A stretch of DNA of 64,000 bases from Enoplosus armatus (GCF_043641665.1 NC_092183.1:26253222-26317221), one strand, 5' to 3'; shown: positions 1-13,386, numbered from the stretch's first letter. Notes: generated from the letters alone by a model not told the origin. Program-made: numbers and translations.

Positions 1-945
1 TGGTCCCAATCACAACTTGCTACTGAGGGCAGAGAATCATGCATATGTCCCTTTGTGTGCTCTAGATCTCCACACTCATTTTAACCTGCTTTTTTTTTTG
101 TTTTTTTTTTGTTTTTTTTACTCTTATTTATTACTACATGGTGGTGATGATGATAATGATTGTCTTTGATGTTATTATTTGTTTGTTTTTCATCTTTTTT
201 TTTTATATAGCTAATACAAATTGTACATAGAGAAGAAAAGATTTATAAAAGCACTTTTAATCTTGATTTTAATGACAAAAAGAAAGAGCCGATTATTGAC
301 AACTTGAAGCTTAGGTTTTTGTTTTTTGATTTTGTTTTTTTTTTTCTCAAGAGAGAGATAAAAAAAAAATGTAAATATTAAAATATTTAGGTAAGATTAT
401 TTAACTGGTGAGGATAGTAACTAAACCATGAATGACAAGGGGGTATTTTGAAGTCTCTGGCAGCCCTCAACAACGGTGAACAACACTTGGTCCCAATGTG
501 TTGTGTGTAAATGTGTGCTTAGTAACACTGCTGTTTTGCTTTCGTACTGTACCCCTTGTCAGCATGTAACTGACAGAGACCTGTCACTTTCTAACAACAA
601 AATCATTAGCCCAATTATGTAACATGAAACCACACTTAAATAACTGGAGGATCCCCCATGTTGCAGTTCTCTGACCAAAACCTCTTCAAAAAAAAAAAAA
701 AGTATGAATTTTTAGAGTTTTAGAAAAGCTTGTCTGCTTGATAGCAATGAATTTAGTTGACATTTTACAGCCAGTGTCAACAGCCCAAAAGAATCTCTCT
801 CATCACAAATTATTCAAATTTCAATTAAAGTTTGAAAGATTCCAAAATTGTAATTATGTGGTACTCAACAAGAGTGATCTACTGTCAGTAAGCTAAGGAC
901 AAATCTAAAAAGGTCGCCATAAACCTGATATGTCTTTGGTGTTTC
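1..945. other. Non-coding, T-rich, 3' UTR-like
   Basis: Many T runs and no ORF. The composition resembles a long 3' UTR but nothing identifies a gene. Confidence 0.4.
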
Positions 946-1472
946 AAGGAATAGTTCAACATTTTGGGAATTACGCATATTTGCTTTCTTGCCGAGAGTT
1001 AGATGAGAAGATTGATTCCACTCTCATGCCTGTGTGGCAAATACATAGCAGGAGCCAGCAGCCGGTTAGCTTAGCTTAGCATAACGACTGGGAACAGCTA
1101 GCCTGGCCCTGACCTTCCAGCACTTCTAAAACTCCATTCAAAGTCTGAACATGTCAAGTTGTGGTTCTTATGGTGCTTATGTGACTGTTACCCTCCAGGT
1201 AACCGGGCAACCAGCAGAGACAGGAAGTCACTGCTCCCAGCCAAGAAATTGTCTGGCACGCTGTAGAACATGTCAGTTTTTGTATGGATTATTGATCGGA
1301 GCCAGGCTAGCTGTTTCCCCTGTTTCAAGTCTTTATGCTAAGCTAAGCTTACCAGCTGCTGTGTGTTGCGTCATATTTAGCATACAGACTTGAGAGTGGT
1401 GTTGAGCTCATCCAAGTCTCAACAGGAAAGCGAATAAGCTTATTTTCCCAAAATGTTGGAACTGTTCCTTTA
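946..1472. mobile_element. Fold-back MITE-like element
   Basis: AAGGAATAGTTCAACATTTT at the left is the imperfect complement of the right end (AAAATGTTGGAACTGTTCCTT). Pairing continues inward: TTAGCTTAGCTTAGCATAA near 1068 against TTATGCTAAGCTAAGCTTA near 1332. The long imperfect palindrome is typical of an abundant teleost non-autonomous DNA repeat. Confidence 0.75.
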
Positions 1473-1876
1473 ATATCAGTGGAGTGGATACATTTACCGC
1501 ATCCGAGGGGGGATGCTTAGGAACGTACTGGTGGTTGCTGAGCCAGTCTGAGGTGAATCAGTGGGCGATGTTTTAGCGAGTAATAGCCCAGCGATCTTTG
1601 TCAGTTGTGTTAGACTATCAGGTAAGAGACTGCCTCCCTGCTTGTTTAGATGTATCTGTCATTATTATCTACTCTAGTTCTCATAATAGTAAGTATGCAC
1701 TTCGGCATAATAATCATGACGCCCTGTGGAAAACACCAGGTGTTTTGTTTGTAATAATTCATTATATGACACACACACATCATGGCCAACAGTAGTTTGA
1801 CTGGTGCATGGGCTGGGACTGGTACAGTAACGGGGCCCATTTGACTTTTTACCCATAATGCATGGCCCACATCACA

Positions 1877-1913
<37 letters not shown>

Positions 1914-2940
1914 CTAACAATGGGTGCTGAGGATACAGTGTACGTGCTATCTTAATCACTGTAAATTTCTAAATGTCTCACGAGTTCGGAAGATGGCTCT
2001 CACGAGAGGCGCCACTTCCCAAGCTCGTGGCGAGATAGGGGGTCAGTCAGCCGGTGCTATGATGCTACACCTAAAAATTCACTGTGTAAAAAAAACAATA
2101 AATAAATAAATGTGAGGGACAAATGATGACCACAAATATTTTTCTGAGCTCTTCGAATGTCAAGAGAAGTATACTTTTGATTCAAGCAGTTTCACAGGAT
2201 GGGAAGCTGCCTTGGTGCTGACTTTATGAAAAGTCTTTTGTTACGACGCTACAAATTGACATCTCTCTTTGAGGGCAGGGGGCACTCAAACAGTTGATTA
2301 CATTCTCTATTAATATTCATTCCACATTGTACTTGAACTCATTTAAAATAGGATGAGATATAGAATCATATTATATGAAGACTGTTATCCGGGTTTCTGG
2401 TTTGGTACAGCGCACGTACCAAAGGCTATTTAAATGATCTTTTGAGTATGTTGTACATGTTCATGGTAACTGAATGCTAAGATATTTGAACAATACAAGA
2501 ATAACAATTGTGTACCTCCTCTCCCTCGTCATGCACTTCCTTTACTTAACACCCCTCTTTCTCTGAACACTTTGTATATTTTGTCTTTTCTCTCACACAC
2601 GCAAACATAGATACACATAGGCATCTCACTGCGTATGGCCCACTTTTAGAAGTCTATTCAACACCTAATTTAAATCAACACTCTCCACATTTGGGATAGA
2701 GACTTGGACCCTGGCCCATACAAAAAAAGATAATAATAAAAACGAACCTACACAACTGGCAGCTACATTCCTTTTTGAGTTTTAGGATTGTTCTTGGTTC
2801 TTTATTTTCATGTCAAGGATGCAGTATGTAAAAAAAAAAAAAGTGTTTTTGTTCAGTCTCTCTCTCTTTGTAGCTGTATGGTGTATTATGTGAATACATA
2901 GTGTATGTGGTAAAAAACCCACAATATTGTTTTATGTTGC
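1473..2940. other. Non-coding, AT-rich
   Basis: No supported gene; a CA microsatellite at 1879 and otherwise unique-looking AT-rich sequence. Confidence 0.6.
1879..1909. repeat. (CA)n microsatellite
   Basis: Uninterrupted CA dinucleotides for about 31 bp. Confidence 0.95.
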
Positions 2941-2946
2941 GCGATA

Positions 2947-2992
2947 AATAAAAACATTGAAGTGAAAACATGTTCGGTAAAGTGACTTTATT
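2947..2992. terminator. Facing poly(A) signals, possible convergent 3' ends
   Basis: AATAAA on the + strand (2947-2952) and AATAAA on the - strand (2987-2992) face each other 34 nt apart. The AT-rich 1-2950 stretch with no ORF would suit a long 3' UTR of a + gene to the left. On the - strand, a 60-odd-codon frame (3188-2988, ending ATAVSYSRSTK) stops within the second signal. Both genes are inferred only. Confidence 0.25.
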
Positions 2993-3607
2993 TTGTGCTC
3001 CGGCTGTAACTGACGGCGGTGGCCGACCTGGCGCCGCAGAGCTCCGGGAGTCTGCCGTTTGTTCCAACAGGAGACCAACTTGCAACAATTCCTCTGATTC
3101 GTGCCTCCACTTGGATTAGTAACCTCTGGGTGGCCTCATCACAAGGGTCATGAGGCCGTAATAGAAATTCAGCTAGGGTGCTGGCCAATTATTTACTTCC
3201 TTTCCCCCTTCCTCAGCTAATGCCTGCAAGCGGGAACAAAGCAAGGGCGATAAGGAGAGGAGTGGAGTGAAGAGAGGAAGTCGAGGCCATTTGCTTTTAA
3301 GTCAATAAACACACAGAACACGGTTTTCTACCATCTCAGCAAGGTCTCTGTGGTGACCCAATTTGCAATGCTTTAAGCCAGCCTCAAGTTCAGCTCATCT
3401 GTGAAAGGGTTCCTCCAGCTCTCTGATGAAGTGCAGTGTCACAGCAACGTGTCTCAACGCACTTCAAGACGTCAGGATAAAATAGGCTTCGACTCCGACC
3501 TTGATGTTTTCAAAATGAGAACATTTCCTGAAACTAGATGTGCATTTTTCTGCATTCTTGGAATACATAAGTGAATGTAATCAAAAGAACTCAGTGTGTG
3601 CAGGTGT

Positions 3608-3633
3608 GTAGCGTAGCGTAGCGTAGCGTAGCG
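3608..3633. repeat. (GTAGC)n short tandem repeat
   Basis: Five units of GTAGC, the last altered to GCAGT. Confidence 0.85.
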
Positions 3634-3824
3634 CAGTGTAGGCTTTGGGCAAGTTTAAGATCTGTGTGATGTGGTTTGGATCCTAGCAGCAATGTTATGG
3701 ATGACACAGATAGGTCAGAGAGGAGAAAACGAAATAAGTGAATGGATCATTTCTAATATGTGATAGCGAGGAAATGAACAGATTCTGGCTACATAGGCGT
3801 AGCGTTGTCTTAACAGTAGACTTA

Positions 3825-3960
3825 AATGAGTAGTTTGACATATTTGGTGAGAAGATTGACACCATCCCGATGTCTGTATGGTAAATATGAAGCAGCCAGT
3901 TAGCCTGAAATAGCTTAGCATAAAGACTGGAAAACGGGAGGATACAGCTAGTCCAAGAAA
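3825..3960. repeat. Truncated copy of the 946-1472 MITE family
   Basis: Matches the left arm of the element at 946: TGAGAAGATTGACACCATC, GTATGGTAAATATGAAGC, and TAGCTTAGCATAAAGACTGG. The right arm is missing. Confidence 0.65.
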
Positions 3961-5627
3961 GGTGACAAGGGAGAAGTAAAAGTCGCGTCAGATGTACCCA
4001 GACAAATATCTGAAAACAGGGTAAATGTAAGGTCTATTTAAGGGGCGAAAACGTCCCAGCTCTCTATCAGGTCACCAGATGGTGGTTTTCTGACCAATTG
4101 GGGGCGAATTTTGTATTTAATTGGTCAGGTAACAATTGTTTTGTGTTGTGTTCATTCAGTTCATTTGGGAGGTTTCCACCAGCAAAAAGTTAGGCTACAT
4201 TCCCATAAATCTGCCCCTCCTCTCATCCCATTAAGATGGACAGGGCTCTGAGTTCCGTAGGCTGACTGCTACCACCAAAACCAAAAGTCATGGTTGTAAT
4301 AACATTTCAGATCATTCAGATTATTTACAACTAGATTGAAATGTATTTCTTGACATATTTCAGGTTAACGTTGCCTTGGTTAAAGACTGCGTGGCTGTTG
4401 TTTATTGCCTTGAATTCTTTTTATTTTATTGCATTATATGTTCTTAAACTTGTATGGTAGTCAAGAGTAATCACATCCTAATGTTTATGGATATATTTGG
4501 AGGAAGGGGAAGGGAAGGAATGATTCAAAATTCAGATTAGATTCATTTTGTACCAGTTCTTTAATTCATGGTGGTTTCAGTAATCCCATGGTAAACGGCC
4601 TAAGTAATCTTAATGACTTAATGACTAATATCATCATGACCTTCAGATACAACAGGAGACCCACAGGTGACTATAAATAATTGTAAAACTGCGCGGATCA
4701 ATGGACGAGCAGCAGCAGCATGATGATGTTAAGTGTGATGTCTTAGGAAATCCGTTGCACTTATTCCCCATCTAGTCTACTATGACTCATTTTTCAAAAT
4801 TGCGGGCCTATTTTTAAATGACCTTGTGTTTTCAGTCTCAGTTAGGTGTCCAACTTCCCTCTCCCTTTGCCATCAATCCAAAGTCAGCTGAGCTGCAACA
4901 CAGTACAGACAGGGACTAGTCAACACAATCACAATCCATATCAATAGAAATAGCTCTCTTCATTATTATTACGTAACATTAACATTATTATATGAACGTT
5001 AGCTTATTATACTATATCCTCATTTCACCACCCACCACCCAACAATCACATGACCCAATGTCAAATTTAATTAATATTAAACTCCCCCCACCCCGCAAAA
5101 AGCGTTGCGTTAAGAGAACAGCATTTACAATTAATAGGCTGTTCGTGGTTAACGTTATGCGTCGCTAACTTTATCCCGTATGCTAGCCTAATGTGTTGTC
5201 TGTTAACGCTCCCTATAGCTACTAATTTAGGGGATAATCCACTAACATGCTTTAATGCAGCCCTTAAAAGTGCATCACAACGGTCTACTCTGCTGCACCG
5301 CCGCTGGGCGGCTCGTAGGCGTAGGAGATCAGTGCTGCTCCGCTCTTTAAAGGTTCACATGTATGAACACAAAACCGCTATACGCACACAAAGCATGTAT
5401 GATGCTATCGCTCGGCATTAAGCACGCGCCAACCACGGCTCTGCAGTTCTGAGGAATTTAGAAAAAAAAAGGTCACCCTCCCATAGAGGTGGTGACATTA
5501 TTAATTCACTTCCCTGCGGAGAGGCAGACTGGATTCACATTCAGTGGAGAAGAACTGAATTTGTCACATTTCCCCATTTTACACTTGATGGACACAGTAA
5601 TTATACTCTTTGTAACTTTAAGATATG

Positions 5628-6826
5628 CAGTCATGGAAAAAATTATTAGACCACCCTTGTTTTCTTCAATTTCTTGTTCATTTTAATGCCTGGTACCACT
5701 AAAGGTATATTACCTGAAGAATACAATGAACACGACAAAAAATGCAGCTGGTTACATAATACTTTATTTCCTATTTGACATGCTTAAGCTTAATTGTATT
5801 CCCAGGGTATATAAGAGGCCATTTCATGTCATAAGCAGCACTGCACATGCAAAGGCCTGGAGTGGTTTCCTGCTTAGAAGAAGAAGAACAAGAAGCCCTT
5901 CATCAACGAAAGGCAGAGGAAGGCCCGGTTACTCTTTGCTAGGGATCACAAGGATTGGACTGTTGATGATTGGGCTAAGGTTCTCTTCAGTGATGAATCC
6001 AATTTTGAGTTGATGCCCACTCCAGCTAACTTACTGGTTAGGAGGAAGCCTGGAGAAGCCTACAAACCAGACTGTCTTGCCCCTACAGTAAAGCATGGGG
6101 GTGGATCAGTGATGATCTGGGGTTGTTTCAGTATGGGTGGAACAGGGAAAATGCAATTGTGTGAAGGGCGAATGAACCAGGTCATGTACAGGGCTACTCT
6201 TGAAAACAGTCTTCTTCCATCAGCTGGAAAACTCTTTCCTGCCTCGAATGACTGGATTTTCCAACAAGACAATGCCCCTTGCCACACGGCAAGGTCAGTT
6301 AAAGCCTGGATGGAGAACCAGAACATTCGAACCATGCCTTGGCCTGCTCAATCACCAGATCTAAATCCAATGGAAAACCTGTGGAAAATCATCAAACTCA
6401 AAATGTTTGAATTGGTGCAACAGGAATGGGCTGCTGTGACAGCAGAACAATGTCAGAAGCTGGTGGAGAGCATGCCAAGACGCATGGCTGCAGTCATCAA
6501 AAACAATGGTTATGCAATCAAGTACTAACTCCTGTGTGTATCATGTGACTAAAACAGACAGAAAAGAAAACATGGAATGCCTAAAAGCACTGTTTTTGGC
6601 AGTACAATGCCAAAGCTATTGATGTAAGAACTTAAGTGATTTTGGTTATTATCAAGAAAACCATGGAAAATGGCTAGATATCAGCTCTTAAATTAAACTC
6701 TTATGAGCTATTTTTGTTGTTATCATTATATTTGTCCAAACAAATGTACCTTTAGTGGTACCAGCCATTAAAATGAACAAGAAATTGAAGAAAACAAGGG
6801 TGGTCTAATCATTTTTTCCATGACTG
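5628..6826 (+). mobile_element. Internally deleted Tc1-like element
   Basis: Inverted repeats of about 80 bp (5628-5707 and 6747-6826) begin CAGTCATGGAAAAAATKATT. The right end is flanked by TA; the left flank reads TG, apparently a mutated TA. The interior keeps the 3' two thirds of a transposase frame. The region that should encode the N-terminal DNA-binding domain is missing, so the copy cannot be autonomous. Confidence 0.88.
5879..6528 (+). pseudogene. Tc1-like transposase, 5'-truncated
   Basis: The frame opens after a TAG at about 5876 and runs to TAA at 6526-6528. It reads KKKNKKPFINERQRKARLLF, FSDESNFEL (first Asp), VKHGGGSVMIWGCFS, FQQDNAPCHTA (second Asp), SPDLNPMENLW (Glu) and ends YAIKY. 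The DDE core is complete on paper, but there is no start methionine or helix-turn-helix region. The shift from the upstream frame occurs at the deletion near 5875. Confidence 0.85.
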
Positions 6827-6889
6827 TATCTTTTGATGTGATTACAGGGCATGGGATGTGGCACTTGTACGTTGGCTATGGCAACTCTC

Positions 6890-7180
6890 TTGGATCCATT
6901 ATCTAATAGATCTGAAATCCTGTTCTGTTATGTGGACACCATGGTACTTGAAGCTGTCCACCCTCGCCACGAGGACCCGTTGATAGTAAGTTCCTTTCCT
7001 GCTTCTTCTCAAAGTCCACTATCAGCTCCTTGCTGACGCTCAGGAGAAGGTTGTTGTCCTGACACCGGCGAGTCAGGCCCTCTTCTTCCTCCAGGTGGGC
7101 CCTTTCATTGTTATCTGTGATCGGGCCCACCACAGCTGAGTCGTCAGCAAACGTTGGAGTTGAAAGTGGGGTGCTCCGGT
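6890..7180 (-). mobile_element. Non-LTR retrotransposon (LINE) RT fragment
   Basis: The - strand reads FADDSAVVGPITDNNERAH, then LTRRCQDNNLLLSVSKELIV and DFEKKQ. This is the catalytic (F/Y)ADD block and following segment of a LINE reverse transcriptase. It is a short decayed piece with a disrupted frame. Confidence 0.7.
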
Positions 7181-9069
7181 GTTAAGGATGAGGGTGGAAG
7201 AGGTGTGTCCGTCCACCCTCCCCACCGGGAGTTTTCAAAGTGGTTGACCATTTCCCTATCCTGAAGAGGATAGACGTGGCTTCAGTTGGAGAATAGCATT
7301 CGCATTATCTGCAAATGCTATAATAATAGACCAAGCACAGAAAGCTGTGGTACCCCCACAGTGACATGAGACCATCCGAACAGATCGCCTGTGTTCTGTG
7401 CTCAAGAGAGCATGAATTGCTCGAAAACATCAAGGTATCAGTGCCATACAGCCGGCGAGTTAGACACGCGGAGTAATATGTACGAGAAATATTAAAACAC
7501 TGACTAAATACTACGCTAACATAGTCTGGTATTTATGATACATTTGTTTTATTATATTTGATTTTTCATGACGTTTTACTGTGGTCATGTTCACGTTCCG
7601 TGTTACACACCAAAATGCATCATCTGCGTCCTTCGGGGCCTACAAAACATGTTGAATGAATTTCCTTTCTCATTAAAGCTGATGTTTTTTGGAACGTTAT
7701 AAATGCCTTCGTCTTCGCTGCCTTTTGTTGGCCACAAAACGGCGACCCACTCATAAAAACATTGCTCCATAGCGCCAAAAGTGGTCATTACATGTCGCTT
7801 TTCCATTCAACATACTCATTTAACAGTTTTTACTGTTATTTTACATATTAACAGAGCACTCGAAGTTTTTTGTGAGGCTATTTGTCTTATACTTTTGTCA
7901 CTTTTCTAGTGTGAACACACAACACACTGGGACACAGAAACAATGCGGGAGGAGAGTTTGCGTCCCCTCTGTGTGTCACTTGCTCCATTTGTAGAGGCTT
8001 TTAAAGAAACAATATGGTGCCATGAATCATTTTGAAAGTCTTCGCGGTTAAACTCCTGCACATCTCACAAAAATACAGTGGAGCAAAAAAGAATGAGCCA
8101 AACGTTTTGATATTCAGTTATTTAAAACTAGTGGGGTCCTGGACAACAGATGATTGTATCCAGCTTTTAGAGAGGTTGAAGCGCTGTTGAGAAATGATCT
8201 CGCCATCTATAAACAAATTGCTCAATATCAAAGGCCATTTCCGTCGTAACAGAGGGGAAATTTGCTGTCCCACCGCTGAAAAATCAAACAGGGTGCTTTA
8301 CATTGGTGATACGACAGCGCTTCTCAGTGAACGTTGGTGCACTGTGTGGAAACGGTGAAGTGGGGACACTGCCAGAGGTTTTGGTACTGATGCAATGATA
8401 TTTGGGACGATGGTGGAGAAATGATTGCTGATGGACTGGAGAGCGTTGGCTGCGGTCAACAGTGTCCCCATCTAATGCAGCTGTGAGATGAATTGCATCT
8501 GCACTGCAGTCATTTTCATTCTCAACCCTCCATTGCCTCGTCACATCACCAATTTCACGCGTTAGGTGATGGACTGTCATAGGTCATTGTGCTGCCTGTA
8601 ACCTCACAATAATAAAACCAATACTGTCTGAAGAGGAGAGACAGAGCACTCCAGGGCTGCTGTGTGGGTTTTATTTTTGCAAGTATTGCACCATGAAGTT
8701 GTGGGACAAATATACAAAAAAAAGAATTGAAGCAAAATTGAAGCAGCAAAGGCTGAGATAATCTGACGTGTGTTTGAATGGCCTTTGAGTATGAAATGTG
8801 CTATACAAATACACGTTCCTTGCCTTCCCATAATGCAACTTAATAGCGACTTTCTTTCGACCGTATTTGACCTCCTAAAAGCCCACTTCTTTCAAACGTC
8901 TCGTATCCAGTTTGTAATGTAAGCTTTGTGTGGTGGTCTCAAGCCCAACCCAAGATAACCCTGATCACATCACCAGGGTTATTTTTTCTCACCTTGGAAA
9001 GCTCTACATGTAAAACCTTGGCCCTCACATTTGACCTGCTCTCTTCCTGATTGAGGCTTCGCATGGTAA
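7181..9069. other. No gene seen
   Basis: Scattered short ORFs match nothing. 8284-8580 on the - strand is open for 98 codons but has no recognisable motif. Confidence 0.55.
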
Positions 9070-9290
9070 ATGCTCTCACTCAACGCTTTTCAAAGCACTT
9101 TACAGCTACAGTCTCATTCACACATTCACACACGGATGGCGACCGAGCTGCCATGCAAGGTGCTGGTCTCCATCAGGAGCATCTTAGCGTCTTGCTCAAG
9201 GACACTTCAACATGACGGGACCTGCTCTAACCAGCTCTACCTCCCGTGCAGCAGTGCTAACCACTGCGCCACAATGCCGCCCACGAAAAG
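9070..9290. repeat. SINE-like dispersed repeat
   Basis: Contains the common teleost blocks TCATTCACACATTCACACAC, GCTGCCATGCAAGGTGCTGG, GTCTTGCTCAAGGACACTTC and GCGCCACAATGCCGCCC. A short open frame here is incidental. Confidence 0.6.
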
Positions 9291-9867
9291 GTACGCTTAT
9301 TAAAACCCATGAAACTTATCAAAATGTCCATAGAAACTTCTCCCTCCTGGATCTATATGCTCGGTATGTTGGAAACACACATATTTTCTCCACCATATAG
9401 CTAAATACGCTACTTTTGTGTGGCACTAAATCTACAGGGCCTGATATAGTGACAGTGTGACAACTGTGAAGTTGGATACGCACTGTGGGAATTACCAATG
9501 TAGCACAAGCTCAGAAAATGATAATCTGACTGCCACTATATTCTGTAGTTCGTTTTATGAACCATAACCATCTTTATCAAACCTTAACCAAGTGTTTACT
9601 TGCCTAAAGGCAGGAGTATGCTCAAAACAAAATAAGTTAACGTATATAGTAAGTAAGTGCCACAAAGTAGTCACAAAGTGCTTCACAGTGGAAAAAAAAT
9701 AAGACAACAGACATAAAATACAGACCACAGAAAGAGTAAAAACAACATAAATAGAATTTGATATACAAGCCGGAGTGCAGAACTTTTCTTTCCCCCTTCT
9801 GGTTTTTCCGTAGCCCAGAGCCATGTAGAGAGTCGGCCTCAGAAGCTTAGCAGCAGCAATTTAGAGC

Positions 9868-9998
9868 CTGTTCAGACCTGCTATCAACATACGTTCTGGG
9901 TGATCCGATCACAAGTGGACAGCTCAAAGTATGTCTGTACACACCTGGCATCGACACGCGTCCCGAGTGTCCACTTGTGATTGGATTGGAACGTAGCA
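9868..9998. repeat. Short inverted-repeat (MITE-like) fragment
   Basis: ATCCGATCACAAGTGGACA near 9902 is the approximate complement of TGTCCACTTGTGATTGGAT near 9968, with a short loop between. It resembles a fold-back element. Confidence 0.45.
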
Positions 9999-10269
9999 GA
10001 CTGCCCTTCCAAGGAAAACGACAGAATCAGTCATTTCAGCAAGTGCCCTAAAAGACACGTGTTCACGTTCAATTGATAACACCCTCTAGTGGCTGCAGTA
10101 CACTGTCTGGACAATGTCCCACCACCAAGTATTGCCCCATAATTTGAATGCACCATGCACTTTTTCACATCAGTGGACTTGGAAATGATCAAGAAAGCTC
10201 TTGATCCCAGTCCCCCCCCACACACACACACACACACTTTTTTTTAAATTGGCACAGAAATTCAGATAT

Positions 10270-10650
10270 AGAGAAAAAACTCTCTAGTTTAGATCTGACA
10301 TGTGGTGTCTTTGGCCCAGTTCTCTTCAGTCTGTATATGTCATCAATTGGCAAGATTATTACAAATCATATCACCAAATCATCATTTTCCATAATGCCGC
10401 TGATGATGCCCAGCTATATATCCCTGTATGCTCAAACGATTACAGTCCTATCTACGATTGGATTGCATGACATAAGTCTGTGGATGTACAGCTAAACCAA
10501 GACAAAACTCAGATTCTAGTTATTGGATTAAAAGCAGCGCGAGGAATATCAAATTATTTGCACAAAACACCAGGGAACAGGTCGGACACCTTGGTGTTAT
10601 CATTGACTCTGACCTCAATTTTGCATGTCACATCAGAGACATGACTGAAG
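10270..10650 (+). mobile_element. LINE reverse transcriptase fragment
   Basis: The + strand reads FGPVLFSLYMSSIGKIITNH, then after a frameshift AADDAQLYIPVCSNDY (YADD altered to AADD), later LNQDKTQILVIG and RHLGVIIDSDLNF with the frame broken in several places. A dead copy. Confidence 0.7.
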
Positions 10651-13384
10651 ACAGTGGTGTGTGGTCCATTAAGGAGCGTTAATTAATGTTAATGTTATTG
10701 TTGTGTTGTGTGTGTTTGTGTGTATACATTCAAGTTGTTGCTCTCACATAAATCCTACATTATGACAGAAAGGTGCGATGACTAATAAAAAGGCGGGGGC
10801 ACTTATCTACCCCCGACGGCGGTATGTGTGTAATGTGTTCGGCTTTCCCCGGTGGCCCCTGATTGGTTGACACGGCACCAGAAAATAACTGGATCTGGGG
10901 TGGAACATTTTCCGCTCCATTTAGGGGGCTGTAGGATGGTTTCATGTCGGTAAAACTTGGCTTGGGTGGGTTGACCAAACTTTAGCCTGATTTGTCATGG
11001 TGCAGATGTTTTCCTTGTGTTTTTTTTCAATATTGATATTATTTTCTGGCTAATAATTACGTTTTTGAACCAACCTGGCAAACCATGTAGCAAGAAGAAG
11101 TACTGAAACAGAGCGGAGGAGACAGACTGACAGACAGACCGACAGACAGACAGACAGAACATGTAGGTTGGTTTCTCTTCGGCGGCCTGCTGGCGCGAGC
11201 ACAAACAAGGCCTCAGCTAAGCCTGCTTGCTTTTCGTGGCTGTAAATAGTAACCGTAAATGACACCAAAACACGGTAGAGACTCTCAGCATAGTTTGTTT
11301 TTTACGTGGCAGTATGGCGGATAGCATGCCAAGATTCAGTAGCCCCACCTGGTGGAAAAGTCCCGCCACGCCACTGACTAAAGAGTCCTTCTATCATTGA
11401 AGGATTATTGCCAGAGTCAGACACATAATCATATTTTCACTTACTGACTGTCACCTTTTTCTCCATCTAGCTCCGACCTGTTGTTTTCACTTGCACCACG
11501 TTGCCCAAGGGGAATAAACCTGAGTTGTTTTACCTCGCAACTGGATCCCTCAGACACCTTCCTTCGACTGGCAAAATCAACACCTCAGAATAAACCTAAT
11601 AATAGAAGTCCAGATTGCACACAAAACACAGGTTTTGAACCCAACGATCAGTGCTACACTGTAATAGCAGCAATAAGAAGTCTCAGTTGCCCAAGGGGTT
11701 ACGGTGCAGAGGTGGACGGGCAGATGGATGAGGCCAGATAGATGTCTGTCGGCAATGCTGCTTGTTTAACAACGAAGACAACTTGGGACATGGAAGTGAA
11801 GCTGAGCTGCTGAAAGAGACAAATATGTCATTATAGCAGACTGCGTACTTTTACGGAGCAGCTCGACGGGGAAGAAGATGCATTTGACTGCGTTGAAAGC
11901 ATAAAACCACTTCATTTTGAGAGTTCAGAGAGAAAAAGAGAAAAGAAAATGGCACAGACGGATGGAGGCAGAACAGGAGGAAAGCGCAGGTCTGTATTAA
12001 TGTGATGGCTGTAACCCAGCGTCAGAAACAGAACGCGATGTCAAAGCACAGTACAGTACAGTACTCAACTCAAGTTGCCTTAGCAAAGAACCTTTGTCTT
12101 CAGACAACAATTACACTTGGCTGTCTTTCCCTTCCTCCAGAGACAGACTTTTCTAATATATCTCTGTGTGAGAGAACACATACGAGCTTCTCCCTCGATT
12201 TGAGCAGTAAATATGGAATCTCCACCCCCCAAATATGCTAACCTCAGGCCATAAAACACAACCCAACGGCTCTAGTTCCACACTAACAGTAAGAGTGTTG
12301 ATACAAGGAGGAAATGCCTTTTCATTCTGCCTGCAACTGTACAGGTAGCAACAAAAAACATTAATTCAACATGCAAACTAGCAGGAGACACCCACAAAAG
12401 GCACAAAAAAGGAAGTACGAGAGTACGAGTCTTCTGAGAGAATGGTATAAACTTCATGCGTGAAAGTCGAAGTAATAAGCGTACTCGTGATTATGAAGCA
12501 TTTCACACCCTTCAGTGCTCTGTATTAGCATGCACTGTACATCTCGACCCCAGTGCTGTCATCTTTGACCTTCCAAAAGGGCAGGTGTTAATGAGATTTA
12601 GTGCTCCAAGTGTCTGAAAGGTGAGCACGCTGAAGCGTACAGCCAGGGTTTTCTAAGGAACTGTCCAAGTATGATCATTTTGATTTAACGTCAGCGTAAA
12701 CTTTGGAAATTCAATTCAATTCGGCGCTACAGCTTTGCGACGTCCCCCAAAATGTAGACTCAAGTGAGCGGAAATGTTCAGATGCTCAGAGCTGGCAGGG
12801 ATTACAAAGTCCATCATCAAAACTATTTAAATCTCCCCCCACATCTTTTGCTCTAGTGACACCTGACACCTCCACACTGCATCTTCAGATGGATCAGTCC
12901 CTGACTGCAGCGCGTGAACCAACCAAATCTGGAGCACCTGGGTACAGAGGCGCTACATGTCGGGTACATAACCCCCAGTGATCAGCGTGGATATCTGGCT
13001 CCCGCCTGCAGGTCATTTGTCATTTGTCGCTTTATTTGGCTTTTGGTCTTGTTTTCACACCTTACAACATAAACTCCTTTTTAGCCTGTTTTCTTTACAA
13101 TACATTTGCTGACATTTGTGAGTGAGTTTCTCCTGTCACATTCATATCTATACTTAGGGTTCAACCCGTTCCCTCAGTCTGAACACAAATGTTAAAGCTG
13201 TGGGAGAGGTTCATCAGCATCTCCCATCTTTAGTCTCGGGTTATTCTCAGCTTTATTCCCAAATCCCTCCAGAGAAATCATCTTCTCTTTACCCTCGGCC
13301 AACAACTTATTAAGCAGGTGAACGTTTAAGGTGCCGTGCAATGGAAAACTCGAACGAATGAGATCTCAGTAGCGGCGGCTGCAC

Positions 13385-13386
<2 letters not shown>
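10651..13386. other. No gene seen
   Basis: Contains a GACA repeat and a moderately GC-rich patch at 10780-10980 that may be an old repeat. No family is recognised. Confidence 0.5.
11121..11158. repeat. (GACA)n short tandem repeat
   Basis: GACA units with two single-base interruptions. Confidence 0.85.

Larger units (their letters stand above)
3200..5627. other. No gene seen
   Basis: Apart from the GTAGC repeat and the MITE fragment at 3825-3960 I see no recognisable feature. Confidence 0.6.

Noticed and set aside
1646..1909. Cys/Val-repeat - strand ORF
   Set aside because: Produced by translation of the CA microsatellite.
3608..3633. Regular short repeats considered as CRISPR-like
   Set aside because: Units are contiguous without spacers, as are those at 11121 and 31888; the genome is a vertebrate's.
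8284..8580. 98-codon - strand ORF as a gene
   Set aside because: No motif, no paired splice sites and no conserved-looking segment; probably chance.
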